Shown piece by piece: positions 26,479 through 38,892 of a stretch of 64,000 nt of DNA. The position numbers and the translations under genes were made by a program. The notes under the pieces were generated by a model, which was not told the origin of the DNA, made no database searches, and saw nothing but the letters and a program-made list of their open reading frames with translations. Each line of letters starts with the position of its first letter. The first letter of the stretch is position 1. The DNA is taken from NCBI GenBank assembly GCA_022457155.1, contig JAJGOT010000072.1:248001-312000 (forward strand), in the 5' to 3' direction. Source of the stretch: Cladopsammia gracilis (Eukaryota; Cnidaria; Anthozoa; Scleractinia; Dendrophylliidae).

Positions 26479-27480
26479 AATAGCGTACCAGAACACGCAG
26501 AACTCTTAAAACAAATAGCTGTTACATTTTAGAAAAACGAAGCGCTGAGCTGAGTTTATTTATCGTACAGTTCGTCTGTGTTTTAAAAGTAATTGGAGTA
26601 GTAAATGTTCTTTCAAATGGCGTTTATCTAAAAATAGATAACGGGTTGCAGTATTAAGTTTTGATATGATGATTGCGCGACGTAAAGAAAATATTCGTGT
26701 AAATAAGTTAGCTAAGTTAAAGAAAAGCTCGCAACAACTTTCTAAAAAAAGTTTGCATTCTGTAAATTTGATGCTTGCTCATAGAGGATACTTGTTCAGT
26801 AAACGCGGCAAAGATGACAGTGTACAAACTCAAATAGGGATTTTTTTTTAATTGAAGAAAATAATCTTGTAAATAGTAACAAATTCAATGAAAGGTGATT
26901 TTGTAGGATATTGTACGCTAGACGTTAAAAGTTGGCGAGATTTTATAGGCAAAATATGGTTTACTGACAGAAAATGTTAGCTGTGTGTATTGGAAATTCC
27001 TTGTGTAATCATCTGTCCTGTGATTTCTTTATAGAACACTAAAGCCGTCAGCAATTTTTCATCATGAATAGCAATAAATACAATTAAGCGAACCATTCCT
27101 TTTTTTTGTGTGCCTGCTACAAACGAAATAGTCAATCCTTCTATTACTTCACCCGGCGGTGATTTATAGATGATTTATAAGTTTTTAAATGTTATGTCAG
27201 GCTTATTTTTCATTCAAGCCACTTGTTAAACATCCATTCTAAGGAGTAACAATGGAATAAAGGCTCTTTCTTGTATCTACAGTGCAACGCTAAAGCTACA
27301 GGTAACGAATTGTGTAATATCCGTTTTTCCTGTAGTTTTGCTCCATTATATATTTGGAGCGGCCCTTTACCACCGGAGGCGGCCAAAAGTAAATTCAACA
27401 AATCATTGAAGATATGTGATCTAAAATAATATAAACACGAGCTGTACCACATGAATGTTTAGCACACTAGCTTTCATATG
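26479..27480 (+). other. 3' flank of gene C
   Basis: About 1 kb of AT-rich DNA between the gene C stop and the start of the repeat-rich domain. An AATAAA at 27073-27078 is the first canonical polyadenylation signal I noticed on the plus strand, about 600 nt after the stop, so a long 3' UTR is possible. No other gene is seen. Confidence 0.4.
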
Positions 27481-27493
27481 AAAGAGTCTGTGG

Positions 27494-28010
27494 AACCACC
27501 TTGCCGGTACTGCTCAGTCCTTTCATTTCAATGGTCATACTTTACTATTTCATCCACAGACACAAACGTATAGTACTGCATTGCACTTCAAACGGTCACC
27601 GGCACTTCAGCATTATAAACTGAAATTTAGAAATTTAGAACGACACGACACGTACATTCCTAACCATGTGGCTGTGAACGAAATCCCAACTGGCCACGTA
27701 AATCAAAGCTATTGAGCAGTACTTTCCTGTGGTGCTGTTTATTATGTTGTACAAGGTGGTTCTAACTTTTGAGTCTGTGGACGAAACCTCGAAGTGTGAC
27801 CATTCAAATCAAAGCTATTGTGCAGTACTTTCTCTGACGCTGTTCATTATGCTGTACAAGGTGATTCTAACTTTTCAGCCTGTGGATAAAATCCTAAAGT
27901 GTGACCATTCAAAGGAAAGCTATTGAGCAGTGCTTTCGTGTGGTGCCGTTTGCTTTTTGTTATTTTACAAAATAAAATGTGGTTATTTTTTTATTGTTAT
28001 GATGTTGGAC
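27494..28010. repeat. Degenerate cluster of the 106-bp repeat, both orientations
   Basis: A minus-strand unit at about 27494-27570 is followed by roughly three plus-strand units from about 27705 (GAGCAGTACTTTCC ... TACAAGGTGGTTCTAAC ... GAGTCTGTGGACGAAA). It ends in the family tail, TTATTTTACAAAATAAAAT. Opposite orientations within 500 bp suggest two insertions or a local inversion. Confidence 0.75.
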
Positions 28011-31000
28011 ACTCTTAATTGTTTTTAATAATTTTTACGCCTCTGTTATGACTATACGATTCGGTTTATAAAGCTCGCTTGAGATATCCTCTTTGTTTTC
28101 AAGAGGTAACCATTTGCTTTGAAAAACTATATCTTCCAGTACTTTCCTTTTCGCTTGTAGATGATCAAGTTTCTTTTGTATTTAAATATTTAAACAGTTT
28201 CGTTAGGCCATAGCATCAATATTGAATCTAAAAGATTAAGTTTGTAATCGACAAGAAATAACAAAAACTGTTTTGTTTTGTCTACTTTCGTCTAAAGCAA
28301 CAAAAAGAAAACCAACCTCGTCTCTCGTGCATGCGAATCATCGGCGCGAGAGGTCATTGCAGATTTATTTTATTTATTTATTTTTTAAGCTTATTTGAAA
28401 GCAAGAAGCAAACCTTGTATTTTAGACCGTTTTTAAAAGCACGGTTCACTTTGTCCTCATAAAATAGATTCAGTTCAGTACGCGATGAACATTTTTCTGA
28501 TAAACTGTATTTGGGACATAAATAAAATAAAATAAAAACGGGAAAATGTGGTCAGCATAGGCGGGTTATGGTCCCGCGTTTATGATATCCCGATTTTATG
28601 AGTATTTGCCCCAGAATGAATTCGTCGATGCGTTACCGTATTCTAGTTTGTTTAAATTGGCTTACATCACAATCAAGCATTATCTTGAACAAAAAAGTAG
28701 GGATCAGAAGCCAAGTAACTTAAGTAAAAAAAAAGTCTTCCTCAAAATTATACATGTACTTATTTCAAAGCTTCGCACAATTTTGATTAAAAACAATGGC
28801 GATGGAGACTTCGTTTCTGGGTAAATAGCAATATTGTTTAATAACAACAATTTTTTTTAGCTCTGATTTATCAGTTTGGTGAGAAAATTCAAGTTTTTAC
28901 GGCCTACGTGTAACTATGGTCGGAAAGATTTTCAATGATTGTTTAAGGATTAGTTGTATTGACTGACAAGGTAATAAAGGGTTTTTATTTAGATTTTAAA
29001 TTTCCTTTATTGCACGCGATTCAGGAAGTTTGTTGAAAAGTGTGATTTCATTGCTACATAAAATTAGTCTTGCCAACAAATTTCATTTCTATTCACTTTT
29101 TATTTTGCATTTAATTAGTACATCGCACTTTAACACAGAAAAAATGACGCTTTGGGACAAGGCATCGCGCAATTTTAATTGAAAAAAATTGCTAACAGCG
29201 GAAGCAAATTTCCGACGTCGCCGCTGTGGACGTTGCGAGATCCACGAATATTTCATTTTAGACAGAACGAAGCTACGATTTCCTTTCATTCAAAAGAAAA
29301 CGAAGTCTTTTCGGACAATTGCAAACGGTATTTTTTTGAATAGTTTTCTTTTTCTTTATGGCTGTCAGCAGAGAATTAAAAAGACATCATTAACTGTGAT
29401 TTTATGTCAGAAGCTTGTGACATTTCAAAGTTATTGGTTAAATAAAGCTTAGGAAATGGCTGTTCAAACAGCCAACCTGCGCGATCGAATCTAATTCCTA
29501 AAGAAATCCCACTTGAAATTTTAATTTTTCACCACCAAATCAAAATACTCTCAATTCTCTTTAGTGATTGATCTCTGAATCCAAAACTAATTTTTGTGGC
29601 GGGAAAATATGGCTGCTCAATGACTGAGAGGCTGTTGGTTACAAAAGGGATATCGAAGGCACTGTTTGTTTATTGAAGCAGCTTTGTGTGACCAACAATA
29701 GTTTAATAACACTAACTTTAATTAAAAATCGCCGTTTACTGTGCAAAGATATTTGATTACTAAACCGTGGTGTTGACTTAAGTTTTTGTTTCCTTTTTAT
29801 TTGTGTTTTCAGGTGCTGCCGAGAGAAAATCATTGGTTATTGTTGGAGTTTGGAAACGTAACTTATTAAACAGTAAATTCTGATTGGCAATATCTCGTTG
29901 CATTCGGCAACGTCTCATCAAATCCAAGGATGTACGCAAACAGTTTTCTTTTTTGGTTTAATTTTTTTAGAAATTCAAACTGACGTTTCCGAAATTTATC
30001 TTCGTATTTCCTTAATAAGGTAGTTTACACAGGATTTGAATTAATTCAATTTCAATGTCGCGTGAATGTGATAAAAATTGAAATTGCAAAAACTTGAGTT
30101 GTTGTCTGCCCAGCCATCAAATTCATAAGCAGGGCAATCGAATAAAAAACGTCACGTTTCCTCCTACCTGCATTTCCTCCATCTACAATCATTTTCCGTT
30201 CATTTTATTTCTAATAAAGCCAATGTATTAACGTCTAATTTTTCGAGTAAACTTTTCTTAACAATAAACGCCAACAATCTATAAATCCAGAAAGAAAACG
30301 GAAAGAAAAACGCCAAACGAGCTCTATTCTTTTCTTTCTTTAGTTTTATTTGCCTTTCAGAAAATGACAAATTCATACTAGTATTGTTCTGTTTTGTTCA
30401 TTTAGTTTGAAAATACTAAAGACAATTGTAAAAATGAAATAAGGTACGCATACAATATTAACAGTGGATATAGTTTTATTTTCTTATACCAAAAGCTTTA
30501 GTGAAAGAAAAACTTTCTTAGAGTTTAACTCAGTTTTTACCAAGGAACAGGTCTGTAGATGGAATCTTGTGTCGGACCATTCTAGTAATAAATAAATTGT
30601 CTTGTCTAGCACATTTTTGTGGTATTTTGTTATTACAACTGTATGCTATGTACAATTCAGGTTGCGAGTCTATGAAACCTGTCCGACGATGCTTTCCTGT
30701 GGTCATTTTAATATCATACGAAATAAAAGTGCATTTTTGTCAGTTTTAAACAGGGTTAACTCAGGACATTGCATAGTTAGCCTTACTCACTCGCGCGTTG
30801 CATAAATAAATAATAATAACTGTGGTGCGATGTTGATTTACCATTTTTATATCGGCGTTCATAAAGTGAAACCAAACTTTAGAGTATCTGAATTGTACTC
30901 CAACAATCCGAGTGGCCTCTCTTAGTTCTGAGATTTTCGGGAAGATCAATTCTTTGACGATTGAGAGGGTGGGACTCCACTCTCGATAACAAGAGGCTTG

Positions 31001-31734
31001 TCACGTGATAACAAATGGGAAGGCGATGACAGGACTGGTCAAACTGTGCTTCATGTTAAAATAATTATTTTGTCTCTTCTGACTTTTTAAAAAATAAAAC
31101 CGAGTTGACTGATGACCAATATTATGGCCGTTATACTAAGTCTTTTATTTTACAACAGAGAAAACAGTTTTGAAATTCGTTTTCAAAACATCAAAGAAGC
31201 AGAAAAGGTTTTGGCAGTGAATAATTTTGTTCATTATCTTTTATGTCGATCAGATGGTTATAAAAATTCATTGCACCAGCATTTGTGTTATTTATTTAGC
31301 GCCTTTATCAAAGATGTAAGATAAAAGAGTGTTAATCTCTGTAATCCATAATGACTCGCGCTTTAGAATCTTGTTTCCTACGTTTACTTATGCACGTTTC
31401 TGATTAAATCGTCAACCAAACAGTGTCACAATATTTTGCTGCCCATGTGCAAACAAGGCATGAAAATAAGACTTTGTCTTCATGAATAAACACAGCGTTA
31501 CCAGCCGTCTAAATAATGAAATAAACTGTGTCAAAAAAAGAAAATCTTGTTGTTAATGGATACGAAACTATTGTAAATTCGCACCTAAAATTAACACACA
31601 AAGAAACGCTGGGACGAAATAAGATTATCGTTGTGAGTTACGGCTATGGTGACCACTTTACTACATACAGACCTGGATCAAACTGCAAAATCTCAAAATG
31701 TAATTTTTGAACAATTCTCCAAAATGAACAGTAC
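28011..31734. other. Intergenic, no supported feature
   Basis: AT-rich DNA with only short open frames on both strands (up to 87 codons) and no motif I recognise. An A/T-rich TTTATTTATT stretch lies near 28370. No arrays occur here, although they flank it on both sides. Confidence 0.5.
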
Positions 31735-32310
31735 CATGGGAAAGCACTACTCAATAGCTTTCATTTGAATGGTAACACTGTATGATTTTCTTCACAGACT
31801 CAATTACAGAGCATAATAAACAGTACCACAGGAAAGTACTGGTCAGTAGCTTTCATTTGAATGGCCACACGTAAGGATTTCATCCACAGACTCAAAAGTT
31901 AGAACCACCTTGTACATCATAATAAACAGTACCACAGGAAAGTACTGCTCAGTAGCTTTCATTTGAATGGCCACACTTAAGGATTTCATCCACAGACTCA
32001 AAAGTTAGAACCACCTTGTACAGCATAATAAACAGTACCGCAAGAAAGTATTGCTTAAAACTGTTCAATAGGATTCATTTCGTGGTCACACCTTGGGATT
32101 TCATCCAGACTTAGAACAACGTATATCATAATAAACAGTACCACAGGACAATACTACTCAATAGCGTTCATTTGAATGGTCACGCCTTCAGTGTTTTCAT
32201 CCACAGACTCGAAAGTGAGAATCACGTACAGCATAATAAACTGTATCAAAACATGTATCAAAGGAAAGTACTGCTCAAAGCTATCACAAGTGTTTTGAAT
32301 CAGAAACAAG
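31735..32310 (-). repeat. Minus-strand array of the 106-bp repeat, about five units
   Basis: Successive blocks of AGTACC(A/G)CAGGAAAGTACT, GCTTTCATTTGAATGG and GGATTTCATCCACAGACTC recur between 31735 and 32270 at roughly 100-bp spacing, some truncated. They are the reverse complement of the arrays at 41 and 50 kb. The copies are less alike than in those arrays, which suggests an older expansion. Confidence 0.85.
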
Positions 32311-32819
32311 ACCGTTTTCGAGAAACATCACTAATAGAATTGTTACTGTTACTTTTATTGAATTTAGACTGGCGAACATGAACAGCACTTGCTAATTGAC
32401 TGGACAACAATAGTTCTTACAGTGATATTGAGTTATCGCCACCCTAACAACAACCTTCAAGAGCGTGAATGTTCAACAGAAACTTCATGTTAGAATCGTT
32501 ACTATTCACAAGTGGGGGATATCCAGAAAGATCACGTTGAACGTTCAACCTCAGTGTAGTGATCATTTGTCTCATCTAATATATCAAACAAGTCTTTTCT
32601 TCAATCGCTGTTTTCGTTTGCCCAGCTTCACACTCTGATTGAAGTCTGTTTAAACATACACAGAGACAATACAATGTTTTCTTTAACTGCTTTGTTAATT
32701 TCATCAAAAGAGCTCGTGTTTGGTTTAGAATAGTGTAAGGTGTTAACCAAAACGTGGAAAAAATGATAATGTGCCGAAATTAAAAACTAAGGAAATCTTC
32801 CATCTTCTATTTTTCCGAC

Positions 32820-32930
32820 GGGCAGCGTATAGAAAAACAAACCCCACAGTTGGAAAGTACTGAGAAGAGCTTTCATTTCAATGGTCGCAGGATAGGATTT
32901 CAGCAGATTCAAAATTGGGTAAATTTGCAA
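32820..32930 (-). repeat. Single diverged unit of the main repeat
   Basis: GGAAAGTACTGAGAAGAG, CTTTCATTTCAATGGTCG and AGGATTTCAGCAGATTC appear in the family order on the minus strand. Confidence 0.6.
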
Positions 32931-32947
32931 CTTTGCTTCACCTATTC

Positions 32948-33414
32948 TTAACCCTTTCACTCCCAAGAATGCCAAAGATAAAATTTAAGAAAAATCCAAA
33001 ATTTCATTTTGTAAAATATTGAAAAACAAATGGTACCATGCAAAAGTACTGTTGAAGAGGTTTCATTTGAATGGTCACACCATAGGATTTCATCCACAGA
33101 TACAAAAGTTAGAACAAATGGTACCATGTAAAAGTACTGCTGAAGAGGTTTCATTTGAATGGTCACACCATAGGATTTCATCCACAGACTCAAAAGTTAG
33201 AACAAATGGTACCATGCAAAAGTACTGGCGAAGAGGTTTCATTTGAATGGTCACACCATAGGATTTCATCCACAGACTCAAACGTTAGAACAAATGGTAC
33301 CATGCAAAAGTACTGCTAAAGAGGTTTCATTTGAATGGTCATTTCGTCAACAGACTCAGAAGTTAGAACTACACTACATGTCTCCATAATTGACTCTGGG
33401 AGTGGAAGGGTTAA
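32948..33414 (-). mobile_element. TTAA-flanked MITE with four internal 88-bp units
   Basis: The element starts TTAACCCTTTCACTCCC (32948) and ends GGGAGTGGAAGGGTTAA (33414), forming inverted termini within TTAA. TTAA target sites with CCC/GGG ends are characteristic of the piggyBac superfamily. Between the ends, the motif TTTCATTTGAATGGTCA recurs at 33061, 33149, 33237 and 33325, exactly 88 bp apart, so the core has been tandemly amplified while the ends stayed single. No transposase frame is present, so it is non-autonomous. Confidence 0.85.
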
Positions 33415-34559
33415 TTCAGTAGGTCTGTAACTTCTCGAACACATAATCTCGAAAGTATATGAAACTTAACTTAACCTTTCACGATCAGAGTCACACCCAA
33501 AATTAATCCAAATTAATTTTAATTAGTTTTAAAAACGAGTGATCATTCAAAAGGGCTATTGAGCAGTATTTTGTTTTTATGCTTTTTATCATGCTCATTG
33601 TTCATGTTCTAGGCCGGATTGTTCAAAACGCGGTTAAGCTAACCCAGGGTTAGCATCAATTTTGATTCCAGTTAAATAATTAATCAATGGAGATTTTTCC
33701 AAAGTATTTTTGCCCTTTAGTTTCGTGTCTGACTTGTCTTCGCATTAACTTAGAATTAGCTTCTAACAGTTGCAAGAGAAACTAAATCATCGGTTACGTT
33801 TTATTCCTGGGTTGCGTTAACCGGCTTTCGAACCACTGCGCCCTGTTTATTATACTCGGGTAGATTTAACCTTTAAGTCTGTGTATCAGTAAAATCGCGT
33901 TAAAATGTGACCCTGATAAATGCTATTAAGCAGTACTTTATTATAGCACTGTTTATTTTGCTGTTTATGGTGGGTGTGGCTTTTACATCAAGTTGGTGAT
34001 GAAATTCTCGTTTGACCATTTAAACAATAATGAAACCTGTTGAGCAAGACATTTATGAGCAGGTAACCTTGTTCTTCGTAACGAAAATATGAATCTTTCG
34101 TTGGGTATTTTCGATAAAGCAGGGGCAGAAGCGACGATTATAAATGACCCTGGTTAAAAAGAAATTGTTCAATGCGCCAGAACTAATAAACGGCGAATCT
34201 ACATTGGTATTCGTGATCAGTAAAATCTTTTGAGTCTTTTTAGCTTGATTCGCAAACGATGACAAACGGATTATTGACATCAATACACGGCGAATCCAGA
34301 TATGTACTGAACAGATTCCTGATATAAAAAATAGACAATTTTGTTTTAAAAATCGACGATTTTTAGGAAATAAGGGACGAGATCAAAGTCTGCAAATACC
34401 CATAGAAACTAGAACTGGGTATATCTCGGTGTTAAAACCTGCGAAACTCACGAGTGATGTGAAACAAAGAAAAAAAAAAGTAAAAACAACAGAGTACTAG
34501 AGTACAAGACAACAATAGGAGGAGCCCAACTACTAAGGCAAGAGGCTCAAGTATGATAT
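33415..34559. other. Intergenic with repeat scraps
   Basis: Mostly unique AT-rich DNA. Partial units of the repeat family (AGCTATTGAGCAGTA-like) appear near 33545-33600 and 33840-33980. No gene is seen. Confidence 0.45.
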
Positions 34560-34777
34560 TCTTGAGAGTAAGGGTCAAATTTCACCAAGATTATCAAAAA
34601 TTCAAGAAAAATCCCAAATTTCATTTTGTAAAATATGGGAAAACAAACGGTACCATGCAAAAATATGGCAGAAGAGGTTTCATTTGAATGGTCACACCAT
34701 AGGATTTCATCCACAGACTTAAAAGTTAGAACAACACTACATGTCTCCATAATTGACTCTGGCAGTGAAAGGGTGAA
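34560..34777 (-). mobile_element. Single-unit copy of the TTAA MITE, left end decayed
   Basis: ATTCAAGAAAAATCCCAAAT, one 88-bp-type unit (ATGCAAAAATATGGCAG ... TTCATCCACAGACTTAAAAG) and CTCTGGCAGTGAAAGGGTGAA appear in the same order as at 39792. The right TTAA is mutated to TGAA. Confidence 0.7.
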
Positions 34778-34901
34778 TGCACTTATAATCACTGATGACC
34801 TTATCGTGAATGCCATTGTATTATTCTTGGGATTGGATCAAACTTTGTTATTCCTACTCACTTAAAAGCTCAGCCTTTTTTAAACAAAAAACAGCAGTCA
34901 T

Positions 34902-35456
34902 TACAGTGAACTCTCGCTAAGCCGGACACCCGCATGACCAGCGTGCGTTTCTCGAAATTCCCGAAGACTTTGCGGACCCGAAAGCTATTTTGAAATGTAG
35001 TTTCAGTATTAACGAAAGGTGTTATTCAAGTTTTTAGCCCACAAATCAGCTAAAGTTGTGTACTAAACGTAAGATTTTAGTGCTTAGCTTTCAAAATCAA
35101 CAAAAACCGAAACTCCTAAATTGTAAAGATTCTGCACGTAACACAGCTTTTCGGGTCCGAAAAGTTTTCGGGACTTCCGAGAAACGCACGCTGGCCAGCT
35201 CTCGCTGTCAGGTCCCGTCTTAGTAAGCTGTCTGCCTTATAGAGAGTTTATTTATAGAAAATGTATTAATTAAAGTTAAATTCGGCCGGGACCAGCCAGC
35301 AACTGATGTTCGCCTTAAAGAGGTGGCGGCCTTACAGTTGTGTCCGCTTTGAGAAAGTTGATTTGATTGTAGCTTGCTGTTAAACTGTCAGTGCAGTGGA
35401 GTCTGTCTCTCTAAAAGACGGACAGCTGGTATCCGACTTAGACAGAGTTTATTGTA
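34902..35456. mobile_element. Putative pogo/Tigger-like MITE
   Basis: The left end, TACAGTGAACTCTCGCTAAG, and the reverse complement of the right end, TACAATAAACTCTGTCTAAG, form imperfect terminal repeats of about 29 bp flanked by TA. This is typical of Tc1/mariner-pogo elements. There is no transposase, and it is interrupted by the inverted-repeat element at 34938-35194. Confidence 0.5.
34938..35194. mobile_element. 257-bp inverted-repeat element nested in the pogo-like MITE
   Basis: CCAGCGTGCGTTTCTCG at 34938 is mirrored by CGAGAAACGCACGCTGG ending at 35194. The match extends imperfectly for about 48 bp on each side (CGGACCCGAAAGC opposite GCTTTTCGGGTCCG). No coding frame lies inside. I did not see a clear target duplication. 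Confidence 0.7.
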
Positions 35457-35572
35457 TATCCTTCGATATCCTTATACCTTATAGTTAAACCATAAGTCAC
35501 TGGGACGCTATGAAAATAACGTAAATAATGCGGTACATCACGGTTTAATGTTTTATTCTTAGGACGAAATCT

Positions 35573-35787
35573 TTAACCCTTTCTCTCCAAAAGTCAATTA
35601 TGGAGACATGTAGTGTAGTTCTAGCTTTAGAATCTGTGGACGAAATTCTATGGTATGACCATTCAAATGAAACCTCATCAGCAGTACTTTTGCATGGTAC
35701 CATTTGTTTTTTTAATATTTTACAAAATTAAATTTGGGATTTTTCTTGAATTTTGGTGTTTGTCACTCTTGGGAGTTGAAGGGTTAA
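35573..35787 (+). mobile_element. Single-unit TTAA MITE (short archetype)
   Basis: It has TTAACCCTTTCTCTCC at 35573 and GGGAGTTGAAGGGTTAA at 35787, 215 bp in all. One internal unit carries GAATCTGTGGACGAAATTC, CATTCAAATGAAACCTC and GTACTTTTGCATGGTACC. This appears to be the unexpanded form from which the arrays derive. Confidence 0.8.
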
Positions 35788-35917
35788 GGGCTATGCCACC
35801 TATTTTTAGTAAGACACAAGGCATACTTGAATCAATGGAAACCCAAAAATAATGTTCTATTTTTTTGTAAAATTACTCAGATTACTAGCAAGTACACGGA
35901 ATCTATAAATAATTTGT

Positions 35918-36040
35918 TTATCAACTCATTTGATAAGGTAAATTGACCGCCATATCACGTAAAGAGATTCAGAAGATGACGTTCGAAACGTCAGCTTTTG
36001 AATTTCTTTTCGGTGGCCAATTTACCTTCAGCTGATAAAC
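35918..36040 (+). mobile_element. Penelope-like terminal fragment with hammerhead-like motif (candidate)
   Basis: GTTTATCA...GGTAAATTGACC (to about 35951) is mirrored by GGCCAATTTACC...TGATAAAC (36012-36040), a long imperfect stem. Between them lies CAGAAGATGACGTTCGAAAC (35970-35989), which resembles a hammerhead core: a CUGANGA-like box, a short stem II, then GAAA. Penelope-like retroelements carry hammerhead motifs in their terminal repeats in many animals. CAGAAGA instead of CUGANGA weakens the call, and no reverse transcriptase is nearby. Confidence 0.4.
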
Positions 36041-36059
36041 TCAAATTTTCGTGTTTCAC

Positions 36060-36330
36060 TCCCCTACCGACCCAAATAAAAGCTACTGAGCAGTTATTTC
36101 CTCCGTGGTACTGTTTATTATGTTGTATAAAGGTGGTTCTAAAAGCATGCCCATTAATTTTCTGTTTGTTGTGTTGTGTTTTCTGTTGTGTTGCGTTCAT
36201 ATGTATGAAAATGTTTAACTTTTGAGTTTGTAGATGAAATTCTTAAGCAGCAGCAATATTTTTTAGTATTTTACAAAACGAAATTATGGATTTTTCCTGA
36301 CTTTTGAATTTGGCCAGTCTTGGTAGAATA
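36060..36330 (+). repeat. Interrupted unit of the 106-bp repeat
   Basis: AAAGCTACTGAGCAGTTATT and GTACTGTTTATTATGTTGTA are followed by about 80 bp of unrelated sequence. Then come AACTTTTGAGTTTGTAGATG and the family tail, TATTTTACAAAACGAAATTA. It appears to be a family member broken by an insertion. Confidence 0.6.
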
Positions 36331-36439
36331 AACCTCGTTACTACTTGAAGTTTGTTATGCAAAGTCCTGTTAGTTGATATTTTTACACCCTGTGTAATCT
36401 GTGGCGAGTATGTCCCGTGAAAGGATATTTACTTTACTC

Positions 36440-36745
36440 TTATTTTCATTGGAGTGTTTTTTTTTTCGTTGGTGTATTTATCCTCGAGTCCTTGAGGTCT
36501 TTAAATACTTGAATACAAAATGTTTTTATAGTTGTGTTTTTTTTGGCTTGAAAACCTGTGTTTGAGTGCGTTTGTCTCGAAAGTGAATGGTTTACTATGT
36601 GCTATATATACTACAGTGGAGATGTTTTCTTTGTTGATGTAGTAATCCTCGAGTCATTGGTGGTCTTTACATACTTGAACCAAAACTCTCCCGGAATTGT
36701 GTTTTTCTTGGCTTGAAAGCCTGTTTTTGAGCTCAATGCCAGCAA
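36440..36745. repeat. Imperfect direct duplication, period 166 bp
   Basis: TCCTCGAGTC...GGTCTTTA(A/C)ATACTTGAA...GGCTTGAAA(A/G)CCTGT occurs twice, starting near 36481 and 36647. The copies differ at many positions. Confidence 0.65.
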
Positions 36746-36809
36746 GTCTCGGCACTTAAAAGTTGGCTTGCTTTATCGTATGGCGAAACGGTTTTTGTAA
36801 CTTTTGTTT

Positions 36810-37000
36810 CAAACGCTACTGAGCAAGTGTTTCTAACGTTTGAGTCTGTGAACGATATTCGACAGTGTGACCGATTCAATGGAAGCTATTGAGCAGTTCT
36901 TTCATTCGATACTGCTTGTTTTAAGTATTTTGGAAAAAGAAAGTTGGAGACGTTTGTTGATTTTAAACTTGGCAGTGAAAGGGCACATGAAGGGGTTAAC
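36810..37000 (+). repeat. Diverged single unit of the main family
   Basis: GTTTGAGTCTGTGAACGATA, GTGTGACCGATTCAATGGAA and GAGCAGTTCTTTC are followed by TTGGCAGTGAAAGGG, which resembles the right terminus. It ends near GGGGTTAAC. Confidence 0.6.
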
Positions 37001-38892
37001 GTAAAAATAGCTTTTTGGATGTTTTCACTCTCCATCTTGTTGTTACTTGGAGATTGCAATTTCCGCTTTGTTTGTGATAACATCTGATCTCGTTAGAAAA
37101 GGAAACTCGACTAAAACTAATCGTCAAAGAAAGAGGAAAATACTGCACTTTGTGGCTCTTATTCTCGACTACAAAAACTCGGTAATCTCTTGGAAACGTT
37201 TTGCTAAAGCACTGAACAAAAGGAAATCTCTTGAAATAAAGTTATTTCACATCAGTCTCATGTCAGGCCATTTCATTGTGATTGACAGACTCACTTGTAA
37301 GTTATATCTCTTAGTTAAAAGGCGTTATAAGCCCTTGTGCTACCTTTGGTATGAGGAGACGTTTAAAAGCCACATCCGGCCACTGTCTGTTTGAAACAAA
37401 AACAATTCCATTCTGTCTAGAGTTGAACAAACTTCCAAGCACGAATAATCGTAAGTGACGAAAATCCAGAAGCGCTGTGGTTTTTTTTTTTTACAGGAAG
37501 TTTTCAATAACACCTGACCGAATTGCGCTTCCTTCTCGGAGCATATCTCCCATTTGCGGCGATTTCGACGCACAGGTTTTTGCGCACTCTTTTTCGTGAG
37601 AGGGTGTTTTGCTTTCAAGAGCGTTTGAGTGAAGAAATAAGGATAAGTTGCAAATCTGATTGTTGACTGACTGAATAATGAAGTGTACACTTTAATCCGC
37701 ACTCGAAGCCACACAACAGAGGGATTAGACGGTAATGCGATATGGTATGATTTTAATGCTGCGTAAAGACTTGACTTAAATGTAGAGGATTTTAAACTAT
37801 GCGATTATTGCAAAATACTCTTTCGTATCCTAAGAATGTTTTCTAGGTCAACTAAAACGATGGATGGCCTTTGGGCGGGGTTCACTCTCCTTTGACAAAG
37901 TACCATTTGTCACCAGTTTCTGTTCACCCGGCCTTCCCCTTTATTGAATCAGTCTTTTGGTTCAGTTTTACGGCAGGTCGAAGTTTATAAAAAAGGATCA
38001 GATTTGTTCCTGAACGCTCTCAGGAAAAATATGAATGTTATAAATAGGACTTATTTCGGGAAATACGCGAACGCAACTTTACTGTGTCATCAAAGTGAAG
38101 AGACTTATGTTCTCAGGAGTCCAAGAGATAGATAACTTCCCAATTACTGTATCTACCCTTTGGTCCCCGCGTATTTGTCATATCAGTTCTGGAGAAGTTT
38201 GGTCATTTGCACGAAAAGCCGATGTCAAATCAGTTCTATTCTAGAACAACTGAGATTTGCCAATTTCCTGAAACTTCCAAAGAACTAGAAAAAAAAATAC
38301 CTAAGTTATCCGGAAAGTATTTTGATGTTCTCAAGATTGCTCCGTCACACTGATTATTACGCAAGGTATACGTACACATGTCAAGTATAGATTTGTAGTG
38401 ATGCTAAATCGGTTTGAAGTTTTTCACGATCGGTAACTAAAGTAGCTTTCAGTTACACTTTGCAAACTCCCTTAGTAAAATAAAACGAGAGCTATCTTGG
38501 TTCTGCAAGTTATATTCTGGTGAAAGTACACTGAAAATATGCAAAAACTGTTAAAGCTTCCGGCATGACCTCGCAAGCAACCTGAACACAAGATGGCGTC
38601 GTAAAGCATTGTGTACAGTGAAGGTCTGTAAATTATCACGTACATTGCGTAGTTATTGAATTTCTAGCTGAATGTAACGGTTGTGTCCATTGTTATTACA
38701 ATTCGGAACAGTAAGAATTGTCTTTGATTTGACTTCTTTTGAAGTTCTTTGAACATATTTCTTGTACCTAAGTCTGTTTTTACCTGTTCGATGCAGCTAA
38801 ACTGACTCCAAATGACTAAAATGGCTAGGAAGGCCGGGATTATGAACTTTCGTGTCTGTACAGTGTAAATAAAATTGTAATCTTAATCATTA
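37001..38892. other. Intergenic, no supported feature
   Basis: Two medium open frames (115 codons at 37047-37394 on the plus strand; 124 codons at 37340-37714 on the minus strand) overlap head to head. They show no domain, no splice context and biased low-complexity composition, so I do not call them genes. Otherwise this is AT-rich unique DNA. Confidence 0.45.

Noticed and set aside
37047..37714. Overlapping 115- and 124-codon frames on opposite strands
   Set aside because: Low-complexity Lys/Arg/Phe-rich products with no motif; typical chance frames.
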